From Salipiger mucosus DSM 16094 (GTDB lineage Bacteria; Pseudomonadota; Alphaproteobacteria; Rhodobacterales; Rhodobacteraceae): 64,000 bases of DNA. The DNA lies in NCBI RefSeq assembly GCF_000442255.1, contig NZ_KE557273.1, forward strand, positions 614,662 to 678,661, in the 5' to 3' direction. The notes below the pieces were generated by a model that searched no databases, was not told the origin of the DNA, and saw only the letters and a program-made list of their open reading frames with translations. A program made the position numbers and the translations under genes. This document shows, piece after piece, positions 8,839 through 16,243 of the stretch; the stretch's first letter is position 1; each line of letters opens with the position of its first letter.

Positions 8839-9253
8839 GGGCAGCCGCTGGAGCGCGCGGGCGCTGGTCCGCGGCCTGGCCGAGGGGCCGGCCATGGTCT
8901 CGGGCACCGCACTGTCGTTCCTTGGCGATCTCGACATCCGCACCGGCCGCGTCGTGGGCGCGTCGAGCGATCTTGCCGGCCGCGTGGTCGCGGGCCGGGT
9001 GCTGGTGCTGCCCGAAACGCGCGGCTCTGCCGGGGCCTGGCGGTTTCTCTACCAGCTGAAGGTGCACGGCACGCACCCGGCGGCCTTGGTGCTGCGCACG
9101 CTTCCCGATCCCTCCGTGGTGCAGGGGGCGATCCTCTCCGAGGTGCCGGTGGTGATGCCGTCCGACGCAGGCTTCTGGGACGCCATACGCGACGGCGAGA
9201 TCCTGCGGGTGGACGGCGATGCGGCCTGCGTGGCGCAGAACTCGAACGGGTAG
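8831..9253 (+). CDS. aconitase X small (swivelling) subunit
   Basis: This 140-residue protein corresponds to the swivelling beta-barrel domain that closes the AcnX active site. The start segment ALVRGLAEGPAMVSGTALSFLGDLD and the Gly-rich GRVLVLPETRGSAGAWRFLYQL are typical; Ser/Gly of the latter contact substrate in the family. The ATG at 8831 lies inside the large-subunit gene (8-bp overlap ATGACTGA), implying translational coupling and 1:1 assembly. A later open stretch upstream in this frame is antisense to nothing useful and lacks the family N-terminus, so it was excluded. Confidence 0.85.
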   Translation: MTEGSRWSARALVRGLAEGPAMVSGTALSFLGDLDIRTGRVVGASSDLAGRVVAGRVLVLPETRGSAGAWRFLYQLKVHGTHPAALVLRTLPDPSVVQGAILSEVPVVMPSDAGFWDAIRDGEILRVDGDAACVAQNSNG

Positions 9254-9267
9254 TGCCGGCCCTCGGC

Positions 9268-10143
9268 TCAAGCCTCGAACAGCCAGGCGCCGCGTCCCAG
9301 TGCCGGGTCGAAGGGCAGGCGCCAGGCCTCGCCGACGCTCTCGGCCCCAAGCCGCGCCGCCAGCGCCGCCGGGTCGGCCACCCCGATGCGCAGCGCGACG
9401 AAGCAGGGCCGCCCGGGCTCGACCGCGACGCCGGCCAGCGCCTCGGCCTCCGGCTCGGGCAGCACCTCGACCGCGCCCTGGTCGAGCGGCACCCGGAAGC
9501 CCGGTCCGAACGGCTCGGCCGGGCGCCCCAGGAAGCGCGCGAAGCGGTCCGCCGCCTCGGCCGGATCGGGCGCCGAGACCACCACCGCCCGCAGCGCCCG
9601 CGCGGCGTTCTCGTGCGCCGTCCAGCGCGGCTGCCACATGGCCTCGGGGGCGTGATGCGTCAGGATCTGCACGCGCCCCTCGGGCATCGCCCCGGCCTGA
9701 AGCCGCGCCACCGTGAAGGCCGCCGTGGCGCTGCCGCCCTCGGTCTCGACCTCGCGCGAGAAATGCACCAGCGGGCGCATGTCGAACCCCGCCTCCGCCA
9801 GCTCGGCGTGCCGCGCCTCGGCGTCGGCCACGCCGAAGGCCGCGAGATGCAGCCCCGCACGCCGGTCGAGCGCGGCGCGGAACTCCAGCCCGATGGGCGT
9901 GTCGGCGGTGTGCACGAGGAACTCGAGATACCCCTCGGGCAGCATCACGCAGACGTTTCCGGTGCCGGTCAGCTTCGGCGCGCCGCCCTCGGGGTCGGGC
10001 ACGACTTGCGCCGAGAAGGGCGTCACCGTGAAGCCCATGCCCGTCAGCGCCGCGCGCGCCGCCTCGGGGTCGGGCACGAAATGCCCGGTGTGATCCAGGC
10101 AGACCCCGCCGGGCGCGGGACTGTTGGCGTTCGATATGCTCAT
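9268..10143 (-). CDS. VOC / glyoxalase-like domain protein
   Basis: This 291-residue protein has two vicinal-oxygen-chelate halves. The first (about 12-150) starts CLDHTGHFVPDPEAARAAL with the metal-type His; the second (about 165-285) starts RALRAVVVSAPDPAEAADRF. Such proteins bind a divalent metal and act as lyases, isomerases or dioxygenases on small acids. The ATG at 10143 has GATGAAG just upstream, and upstream in-frame residues do not resemble the family. It is transcribed away from tctC, with operator copy 2 between them, so it belongs to the module A regulon. Reaction unknown. Confidence 0.75.
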   Translation of the reverse strand: MSISNANSPAPGGVCLDHTGHFVPDPEAARAALTGMGFTVTPFSAQVVPDPEGGAPKLTGTGNVCVMLPEGYLEFLVHTADTPIGLEFRAALDRRAGLHLAAFGVADAEARHAELAEAGFDMRPLVHFSREVETEGGSATAAFTVARLQAGAMPEGRVQILTHHAPEAMWQPRWTAHENAARALRAVVVSAPDPAEAADRFARFLGRPAEPFGPGFRVPLDQGAVEVLPEPEAEALAGVAVEPGRPCFVALRIGVADPAALAARLGAESVGEAWRLPFDPALGRGAWLFEA

Positions 10144-10205
10144 TTCTTCATCACCCCAAGGCCGCGCGCAGGAGACGCGGGAAAACCGTTGCAATCCGAA
10201 ATCCA

Positions 10206-10227
10206 TTGTATAACACTTTGTATACAA
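10206..10227. promoter_or_regulatory. predicted GntR operator, copy 2
   Basis: TTGTATACAA (10218-10227) repeats the perfect palindrome of copy 1. A degenerate copy TTGTATAACA begins at 10206, again exactly 12 bp away. It lies between the divergent VOC gene (start 10143) and the transporter gene (start 10322), placing both under one regulator. Confidence 0.7.
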
Positions 10228-10321
10228 CTTGCGAGGGGCCGCCACTCACGGACGGGAATCCGGCCCCGCGCCAACAAGACAGGTCAAGAGACCGCCATTG
10301 CAACAGGAGAGGTTCTTCCCC

Positions 10322-11308
10322 ATGACGATCCGGACCGGACTACGCAGCATCCTCGCCGGCGCCACGCTGGCCGCGACCGCCGCCTTCGGCGCGGCCGCGC
10401 AGGACTATCCCACCAAGGACATCACCCACATCATGCCCTGGAGCGCGGGCGGCGGCACCGACACGGTGATGCGCACCTTCCTGCAATACGCCGAGGAGCC
10501 GCTGGGCGTGGGCATCCGCACCCAGAATGTCACCGGCGCGCAGTCGGGCGTGGGCACGCTGCGGCTGATGAAGGCGCGGCCCGACGGCTACACCATCGGC
10601 TCGCTGACCTGGGACAGCATGATCACCGTGCCCTACTTCGATCTCGTGCCCGGCTACGACACCGGCGCGCTGAGCTACCTCGCCACGGTCACGCTCTATC
10701 CCACCGTGCTCGCGGTCAACGCCGACACCGGCTGGGAAACGCTCGACGACTTCATCGCCGCGGCCAACGAGGCCCCGGGCGAGATCGCGATCTCGAACTC
10801 GGGCATCGCCGGCATCTGGCACCTGCACGCGCTCGACATGGCCGACGCGCTGGACGTCGAGCTGAACCACGTGCCCTTCCCGAACGGCTCGGCCGAACAG
10901 CGCGAGGCGCTGCTCTCGGGCGAGAACGAGGCGGCCAGCGTCAGCTATGCCACCGTGGCCTCGGCGCACGAGGCGGGCGACGTCAACATCCTCGCCGTGA
11001 TGTCCAGCGAGCGCGACGTGAACCTGCCCGACACGCCGACCTTCACCGAACTGGGCTACGACGTGGTCTGGGGCGGCATGCGCGTGCTGGCGGTCCCCGC
11101 CGAGACCTCGGACGAGATCAAGGCGACGCTGACCGAGGGCTTCAAGGCCGCCTTCGACGACCCCGAGTTCCAGGAGATCGCCGACAAGCAGGGCATGAAC
11201 GCCTTCTGGATGGGCGCCGAGGAAACGCAGGCCTACGTCGACAAGACGCAGGAGCGCGCGATCTCGATGCTTTCCAAGCTCGAGGAAGAGGGCGTCATCA
11301 CCAAGTGA
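10322..11308 (+). CDS. tctC: tripartite tricarboxylate transporter substrate-binding protein
   Basis: This 328-residue periplasmic receptor of the TTT (Bug/TctC) family captures a carboxylate for the TctAB membrane complex. A Sec signal peptide ends near AFGAAA|QDYP (residue 26). The mature N-terminus has the family motif ITHIMPWSAGGGTDTVMR, followed by the NVTGAQSGVGTLRLMKARPDGYT loop. The RBS AGGAGAGG lies about 8 bp before the ATG. It is the first gene of tctCBA and is separated from tctB by a GC hairpin. TTT systems carry citrate, other di- and tricarboxylates and some aromatic acids; the specificity here is unknown. Confidence 0.9.
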   Translation: MTIRTGLRSILAGATLAATAAFGAAAQDYPTKDITHIMPWSAGGGTDTVMRTFLQYAEEPLGVGIRTQNVTGAQSGVGTLRLMKARPDGYTIGSLTWDSMITVPYFDLVPGYDTGALSYLATVTLYPTVLAVNADTGWETLDDFIAAANEAPGEIAISNSGIAGIWHLHALDMADALDVELNHVPFPNGSAEQREALLSGENEAASVSYATVASAHEAGDVNILAVMSSERDVNLPDTPTFTELGYDVVWGGMRVLAVPAETSDEIKATLTEGFKAAFDDPEFQEIADKQGMNAFWMGAEETQAYVDKTQERAISMLSKLEEEGVITK

Positions 11309-11334
11309 CGCCGCTCTCGCGGACCCGATGATCC

Positions 11335-11363
11335 GGCCCGGCCGCGCCCGTCGCGGCCGGGCC
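11335..11363 (+). terminator. 12-bp intercistronic hairpin after tctC
   Basis: GGCCCGGCCGCG (11335-11346) pairs perfectly with CGCGGCCGGGCC (11352-11363) around a 5-nt loop. No T-run follows and tctBA continue downstream, so it more likely stabilises the receptor mRNA or attenuates read-through than terminates fully. Confidence 0.65.
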
Positions 11364-11391
11364 TCTGCGCCCCAAGGGACCCCTTCGCACG

Positions 11392-11868
11392 ATGCCTCTC
11401 ACGATGACCCGACAGGCCTTATTCGCGCTCGCGCTGATCGTCTTCGACGGCTGGTATCTCTACCAGTCCTTCGACCTGCCGCGCCCCTTCGCCACCGGCG
11501 AGCCCGGCCCGGCCTTCTTCCCCTGGATCCTCGCCGCCGTGCTGGGCCTCGCTGCCTTTGCCGTGCTGGTGCAGGAGCTGTCGGGCCGCCCCGTGCCGGG
11601 CGAGGACACCGAGGGCGCGCGCGTCACTTGGCGCACCGTCGTGCTGATCGCGCTGACCGCGGGCTTTGCCTGGGCCTTCGAGCCGCTGGGCTACTGGGTC
11701 GCCACGGCGCTCTACACCTTCGCGGTGGCCTGGCTCTTCGAGCAGGAGCGCGCGGGCGCGCTCAAGGCCACGCTGACGGGCGCGATCATCGCCGCCGGGA
11801 TCACCGGGGCGGGCTGGCTCTTCTTCGTCACGCTCTTCGAGCTGTTCCTGCCGGAAGGGAATTTCTGA
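11392..11868 (+). CDS. tctB: tripartite tricarboxylate transporter small membrane subunit
   Basis: This 158-residue protein has four predicted membrane helices (about 8-24, 43-62, 85-103 and 128-150). It opens with ALFALALIVFDGWYLYQSF and GEPGPAFFPWILAAVLGL, both typical of TctB. It partners TctA in the inner membrane. Its stop and the tctA start are 1 bp apart. It is separated from tctC by the hairpin at 11335-11363, which should lower its expression below that of the receptor. Confidence 0.88.
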   Translation: MPLTMTRQALFALALIVFDGWYLYQSFDLPRPFATGEPGPAFFPWILAAVLGLAAFAVLVQELSGRPVPGEDTEGARVTWRTVVLIALTAGFAWAFEPLGYWVATALYTFAVAWLFEQERAGALKATLTGAIIAAGITGAGWLFFVTLFELFLPEGNF

Positions 11869-11869
11869 G

Positions 11870-13357
11870 ATGCTGGGCGACCTCTTCGGCGGCTTCGCCG
11901 CGCTCGCCAACCCCGAGACCTTTCTCTACCTCGTCGGCGGCTTCGTCATGGGGCTGGTCTTCGGCGCCATCCCCGGCCTGACCGCCACGCTGGCCATCGC
12001 GCTGCTGCTGCCCTTCACCTTCGCGATGGAGCTGACCAACGCGCTGGTCATGGTCATGGCGATCTTCATGTCGGGCATCTACGCGGGCTCGGTCACCGGC
12101 ATCATCGTCAACATCCCCGGCGCGGCCTCGGGCGCGATCACGACGATGGAAGGCCACGTCATGATGAAGCGCGGCCACGGCGCCAAGGCGCTGGGGCTCG
12201 ACGCGCTGGCCTCGTCGATCGGCGGGGTCGTCGGCGCGCTGGTGCTGATGTTCGTGGCCGTGCCCATGAGCCGGCTCGCGCTGCTCTTCCAGACGCCGGA
12301 CAAGTTCGCGCTGGTGTTTCTCGCCGTGGTCACCGTGGCCATCGTCGCGCGCGGCTCGATCTGGAAGAGCATCATCGCCGTGACGCTGGGGCTCATGGTC
12401 TCGACCGTGGGCTTCGACAACATGGTCGCCAAGGCGCGCTTCGTCTTCGGCAGCGCCGACCTGATCGAGGGCGTGCAGCTGCTGCCCGCCGTCATCGGCC
12501 TCTTCGCGGTCTGCGAGCTTCTGGTGCAGGCCGGCTCGCCGCCGCGCGGCGCGCTCGACGTGCCCGAGTTCAAGGTCACCCGCCGCGACTTCGTCCCGCG
12601 CTGGTCCGAGATCCGCGAGATCGGCTTCTGGACCTACGTCAAGAGCTCGGTCATCGGCGTGCTCGTGGGGATGCTGCCGGGCGGCGGCGCCTCGATGGCC
12701 TCCTTCGTGGCCTATGCCGAGGCCAAGCGCGTCTCGAAGAAGCCGCAGGAATACGGCGACGGCAGCCACGAGGGGCTCGCGGCCGCTGAATCCGCCAACA
12801 ACGCCATGTGCGGCGGGGCGGTGGTGCCGCTGCTGACGCTGGGCATCCCCGGCGACAGCGTGACCGCGATCATCTTCGGCGTGCTGCTCATCCACGGTCT
12901 GGTGCCGGGGCCGGGCCTGCTGACCAACGAGATGGCGACCATCGCGCCAATGTTCGCGGCGCTGCTGGTGGCGGCGACCTTCGTGTTCCTGTCGGTGATC
13001 CTCTTCGGGCCCTGGTACATCTGGCTCGCGCGGCTGAACCGGGGCGTGCTCTATGCCTTCATCGCCATGATCGCCATGGTCGGCACCTATGCCTCGACCT
13101 ACTCGGTCTTCCAGATGTGGGTGGCCTTCGCCATCGGCGGCATCGCCTTCGGGCTGCGGCTGCTGGGCTACCCGCTGGTGCCGATGCTCATGGGGATCAT
13201 CCTGGGCCCCTACATGGAGCTCTACATGCGCCGGGCGCTCATCACCGCGAACGGCGACCCGACGGTCTTCTTCGAGAGCCCGATCTCGCTGGCGCTCTAC
13301 GCGCTCACCGGCGTCTTCATCTACTTCCTGAGGATCCGGGCGCGGCCGGTCGCCTGA
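11870..13357 (+). CDS. tctA: tripartite tricarboxylate transporter large permease subunit
   Basis: This 495-residue, about 12-helix permease forms the transport path, driven by a cation gradient. Family landmarks are visible: FVMGLVFGAIPGLTATLAIALLLPFTF (about 25-50), the Gly-rich MLPGGGASMASFVAYAEAKR (about 265-285) and GIPGDSVTAIIFGVLLIHGL (about 325-345). The length is normal. It ends at a GC hairpin that also covers the end of the convergent PrpD gene. With tctC and tctB it forms a complete TTT system in the AcnX/PrpD locus, which points to a polycarboxylate substrate. Confidence 0.9.
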   Translation: MLGDLFGGFAALANPETFLYLVGGFVMGLVFGAIPGLTATLAIALLLPFTFAMELTNALVMVMAIFMSGIYAGSVTGIIVNIPGAASGAITTMEGHVMMKRGHGAKALGLDALASSIGGVVGALVLMFVAVPMSRLALLFQTPDKFALVFLAVVTVAIVARGSIWKSIIAVTLGLMVSTVGFDNMVAKARFVFGSADLIEGVQLLPAVIGLFAVCELLVQAGSPPRGALDVPEFKVTRRDFVPRWSEIREIGFWTYVKSSVIGVLVGMLPGGGASMASFVAYAEAKRVSKKPQEYGDGSHEGLAAAESANNAMCGGAVVPLLTLGIPGDSVTAIIFGVLLIHGLVPGPGLLTNEMATIAPMFAALLVAATFVFLSVILFGPWYIWLARLNRGVLYAFIAMIAMVGTYASTYSVFQMWVAFAIGGIAFGLRLLGYPLVPMLMGIILGPYMELYMRRALITANGDPTVFFESPISLALYALTGVFIYFLRIRARPVA

Positions 13358-13363
13358 CCGGCC
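13344..13363. terminator. hairpin between convergent tctA and MmgE/PrpD gene
   Basis: GGCCGGTC (13344-13351) and GACCGGCC (13356-13363) form a perfect 8-bp stem with a GCCT loop across the tctA stop codon. It sits between converging genes, so it may serve both; the T-run is absent. Confidence 0.45.
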
Positions 13364-13372
13364 CGCGCGCCC

Positions 13373-14764
13373 TCACTGGGTCTCGAACCGGGCGCCGACG
13401 CGCGCGGCGTAGTCGCTGACGTCGGGCGCCTCCCAGAGGCCCTGCGCCGCCGCCTCGAGACCCGCGACCTCAGCCGCCGGCAGCACCGCGCCGGCGAGAT
13501 CGCCGAACTTCGCGCTCAGCTCCTCGGGCGTCATCGGCGCCTCGGGGTAGCCGCGCGCAATGTCCATCCGGCGGCTGTGCACCTGCCCGTCGCGCGTCGT
13601 GATCTCGAGCTTCGTTGCATAGAAGTCGGGGAACAGCGGATCGAGCTCGGGATCGCTGGTCACGCTCACCCGGCCGCAGAGGTCGCGCAGCTCCGCGTCC
13701 TCCTCGCGCCGGTCGAAGAAGATGTCGGCGATCCGCAGCCGCCGGTTGGTCAACGCGACCGGCAGCACGTATTGCGCGCAGTGGCTCTTGAGCGGGTTGT
13801 CGTCGATGCAGTGGATGCCGTCGCGGGGAAAGCGCATCACGATGCGCTCGACCTGCGCGGGGCGCAGGTCGGTCTCGGCCACGATGTCGAAGAGCGCGTC
13901 CAGCGCCGGGTGCAGGAAGGCGACGCAGGAATAGGGCTTGATCGCCATTTCCATCACCCCGTCCCAGGCGGTGCCCAGATCGGCGACCAGCTTCTCGGGC
14001 GCGGGGCTGCGGCTGAAGGCGTGAAAGACCGTGTGGCCGTGGTCGAAGACCTCCGTCGGCCCGCCGAAGCCGCGCCCGGCCAGCATCGCGGCGGTCACGC
14101 CGTTGCGCGCGGCCATGCCCATCTGGAAGGGACGGGCGTTCTCGGTCGGATCGCTCTCCCAGGCCATCAGCCCCGAGGCCTGGCAGGCGGCCAGCCCGAA
14201 GGCCCGCACCACACGCGCCCGGTCCAGCCCCAGCAGGAAGCTGGCCGCCGCCGCCGCGCCGAAGGCCCCGCAGACCGCCGAGGGGTGGAACCCCAGCGCG
14301 TACTGCTCCGAGGGCCCCAGCGCGACCGACAGGCGGTATTCCACCTCGAGCCCAAGCGCCACGGCGGCGATCATGTCGCGCCCGCTGCGCCCCTCGGCCT
14401 CGCAGAGCGCCAGCGCCACCGGGATCATCACGGCGACAGGGTGCAGGATGCCCTCCGGGTGGTGGGGCTCGACGTCGCTGGCATAGCCCATCGTGCCGTT
14501 GGCCAGCACCGCCTGCACGACCGAGGTGCGAAAGCCCTGTCCGACCACCGAGCAGACCGCTTCGCCGCCCTGGTCGCGCACGAACTCCGAGATGATCCGC
14601 CCGGTCGAGAAGGCCGGGTTCCCGGCCGAGACCAGCGCCGCGGTGCCGTCGGTCACCAGCCGCCGCGTGGTCTCCCGCACCGCCTCGGGAAGGCTCTCGG
14701 GGCGGAACGAGGCGACGAAATCGGCAAGCGCCTCGGTCATCGGGGCCTGTGCGGGCGTGGTCAT
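13373..14764 (-). CDS. MmgE/PrpD family protein
   Basis: This 463-residue protein belongs to the family of 2-methylcitrate dehydratase (PrpD), cis-aconitate decarboxylase and iminodisuccinate epimerase, all acting on polycarboxylates. Typical features are an N-terminal helical domain (LADFVASFRPESLPEAV), SDVEPHHPEGILHPVAVMIPVALAL with the conserved His residues, SAVCGAFGAAAAASFLLGL and PYSCVAFLHPALDAL. I chose the ATG at 14764 because AAGGGA precedes it and upstream codons look non-coding. It is divergent from the CoA-transferase operon with operator copy 3 between them. PrpC and PrpB are absent, so this is not a methylcitrate cycle gene. Aconitate-like chemistry alongside AcnX and a TTT transporter is the likely theme. 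Confidence 0.85.
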   Translation of the reverse strand: MTTPAQAPMTEALADFVASFRPESLPEAVRETTRRLVTDGTAALVSAGNPAFSTGRIISEFVRDQGGEAVCSVVGQGFRTSVVQAVLANGTMGYASDVEPHHPEGILHPVAVMIPVALALCEAEGRSGRDMIAAVALGLEVEYRLSVALGPSEQYALGFHPSAVCGAFGAAAAASFLLGLDRARVVRAFGLAACQASGLMAWESDPTENARPFQMGMAARNGVTAAMLAGRGFGGPTEVFDHGHTVFHAFSRSPAPEKLVADLGTAWDGVMEMAIKPYSCVAFLHPALDALFDIVAETDLRPAQVERIVMRFPRDGIHCIDDNPLKSHCAQYVLPVALTNRRLRIADIFFDRREEDAELRDLCGRVSVTSDPELDPLFPDFYATKLEITTRDGQVHSRRMDIARGYPEAPMTPEELSAKFGDLAGAVLPAAEVAGLEAAAQGLWEAPDVSDYAARVGARFETQ

Positions 14765-14850
14765 GGCGGTGTCCCTTGCTGAGGTGAAACTGGCAAAGCG
14801 CGCGCCCCGGTCGCGACCGGGCAGTCCGCGCGGCATGCAGCAACTCTTGC

Positions 14851-14872
14851 CTGTATACAGCTCGGAATACAA
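14851..14872. promoter_or_regulatory. predicted GntR operator, copy 3
   Basis: CTGTATACAG (14851-14860) is a perfect palindrome matching eight of ten positions of copies 1 and 2. The core GTATACA (14853-14859) is followed by GAATACA at 14865-14871, a 12-bp step as in copy 1. It lies in the 253-bp divergent region (14765-15017) between PrpD and the CoA-transferase. The rest of that region is AT-richer (14905-14970) and probably holds the promoters, but I cannot assign -35/-10 boxes. Confidence 0.65.
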
Positions 14873-15017
14873 GTCTGCCGTGCCCCGCCCGCCGATTGGC
14901 CCGCGGCCCGCATCTATATCATTTCCGAATTCTCGGCGGGCGTATTAGCATAGTGGCCTATATTCCCACCCGCGCGCCCCGCGTCTACTCTCGCTGCAGC
15001 ACAGCAAGGAGACGATC

Positions 15018-16220
15018 ATGGGCGCGCTCGACGGCATCAGGGTTCTGAGCTTCAATCACTTCCTCTCCGGGCCCGCGGCGGCGCAGCACCTCGGCGACCT
15101 CGGGGCCGACGTGATCGCGGTCGAACCGCTCACCGGCGCCTTCCAGCGCAACTGGGCGGTGGGCAACCGCTTCGTGGACGACACCTCGGTCAACCACATG
15201 ACGACCGGGCGCAACAAGCGCTCCATCGCCGTGGACCTCAAGGCCCCCGAGGGCATCGCCGCGGTCAAGCGCCTGATCGCCAACGCCGACGTGGTGATGG
15301 AGAACTTCCGCCCCGGCACGCTCGACAAGCTGGGCCTCTCGGAAGAGGAAATGCGCCGGGTCAACCCCGCCATCATCTACGCCACCACCACCGGCTTTGG
15401 CGCCGACGGCCCCTATGCCAAGCGTCCGGGGCAGGACATCCTGCTGCAGGCCATGTCGGGCCTCGCCGCCCACACCGGCAGCATGGAGCACGGCCCCGTC
15501 GCCGTGGGCTCGGTCCCGATCGACCACCACGCCGCGGCGCTGACCGTGACCGGCATCGTCGCCGCGCTCTTCGAGCGCCAGCGCACCGGCAAGGCCCGCC
15601 GGGTCGAGGTGAACATGCTGCAGGCCGCGATGGACCTGCAGGGCGAGTCGATCACCGCCTGGATGAACGGCGCCGAGCACGACGGCCCCCGCGGCAGCGA
15701 CGGCATGGCCAACTGGTTCAGCCCCGCGCCCTACGGCATCTACGCCACCACCGACGGCTTCGTCATGATCTCGATGTCCAAGCCGGCCGATCTCGCCCGC
15801 GCGCTCGACCTGCCCGAGTTCCTCGAGTTCTCCGAGAAGGACGGCTTCGACCGCCGGAGCGAGGTCTCGCGCAAGGTGGGCGAGGGGATGGCCGCGCTCT
15901 CGACCGACCAGGCGCTCGAGAAGCTGGCGGCGCAGGGCGTCTGGCACGAGGTCGTGCAGGACTACGACGCGCTGCCCGCGAACCCGCAGGTCCGGCACCT
16001 GCAGGCCTTCACCGAGGCGAAGACGCAGGGAGGCTCGCCCATGGTCATGCTCTCGCACCCGGTGCGCTACGACGGCGTGGCGCCCGAGGTGCGGCTGACC
16101 CCGCAGCCGCTGGGCGGCCAGACCCGCGAGGTGCTCGCCGAGGCGGGCTTTGCCGACGACGAGATCGACACGCTGCTGGCGGCCGGGACCGTCGTGCAGA
16201 CCGACAGGATGCGCGGCTGA
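15018..16220 (+). CDS. class III (CaiB/BaiF) CoA-transferase
   Basis: This 400-residue enzyme moves CoA between carboxylic acids in the cytoplasm. The start GALDGIRVLSFNHFLSGPAAAQHLGDLGADVI is diagnostic, as are NKRSIAVDLK, VVMENFRPGTLDKLGL and ATTTGFGADGPYAKRPGQD. The Asp at about 140 in the last segment is the expected nucleophile. It leads a long operon (CoA-transferase, ACAD, two MaoC, two DapA, EthD-like, perhaps LysR), so it likely activates the imported acid by CoA transfer for desaturation and hydration. The RBS is AGGAG upstream of the ATG at 15018. The CoA donor is unknown. Confidence 0.9.
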   Translation: MGALDGIRVLSFNHFLSGPAAAQHLGDLGADVIAVEPLTGAFQRNWAVGNRFVDDTSVNHMTTGRNKRSIAVDLKAPEGIAAVKRLIANADVVMENFRPGTLDKLGLSEEEMRRVNPAIIYATTTGFGADGPYAKRPGQDILLQAMSGLAAHTGSMEHGPVAVGSVPIDHHAAALTVTGIVAALFERQRTGKARRVEVNMLQAAMDLQGESITAWMNGAEHDGPRGSDGMANWFSPAPYGIYATTDGFVMISMSKPADLARALDLPEFLEFSEKDGFDRRSEVSRKVGEGMAALSTDQALEKLAAQGVWHEVVQDYDALPANPQVRHLQAFTEAKTQGGSPMVMLSHPVRYDGVAPEVRLTPQPLGGQTREVLAEAGFADDEIDTLLAAGTVVQTDRMRG

Positions 16221-16243
16221 GCCGCGGAAAGGACGACAGGCAC

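Noticed and set aside
7573-9253. Assignment of AspDH plus AcnX to the cis-3-hydroxyproline pathway
   Set aside because: No proline racemase, pyrroline-2-carboxylate reductase or proline transporter is present; the PrpD, TTT and CoA genes point elsewhere.
13373-14764. PrpD as part of a methylcitrate cycle
   Set aside because: No methylcitrate synthase or lyase nearby; the promoter carries the module A operator.
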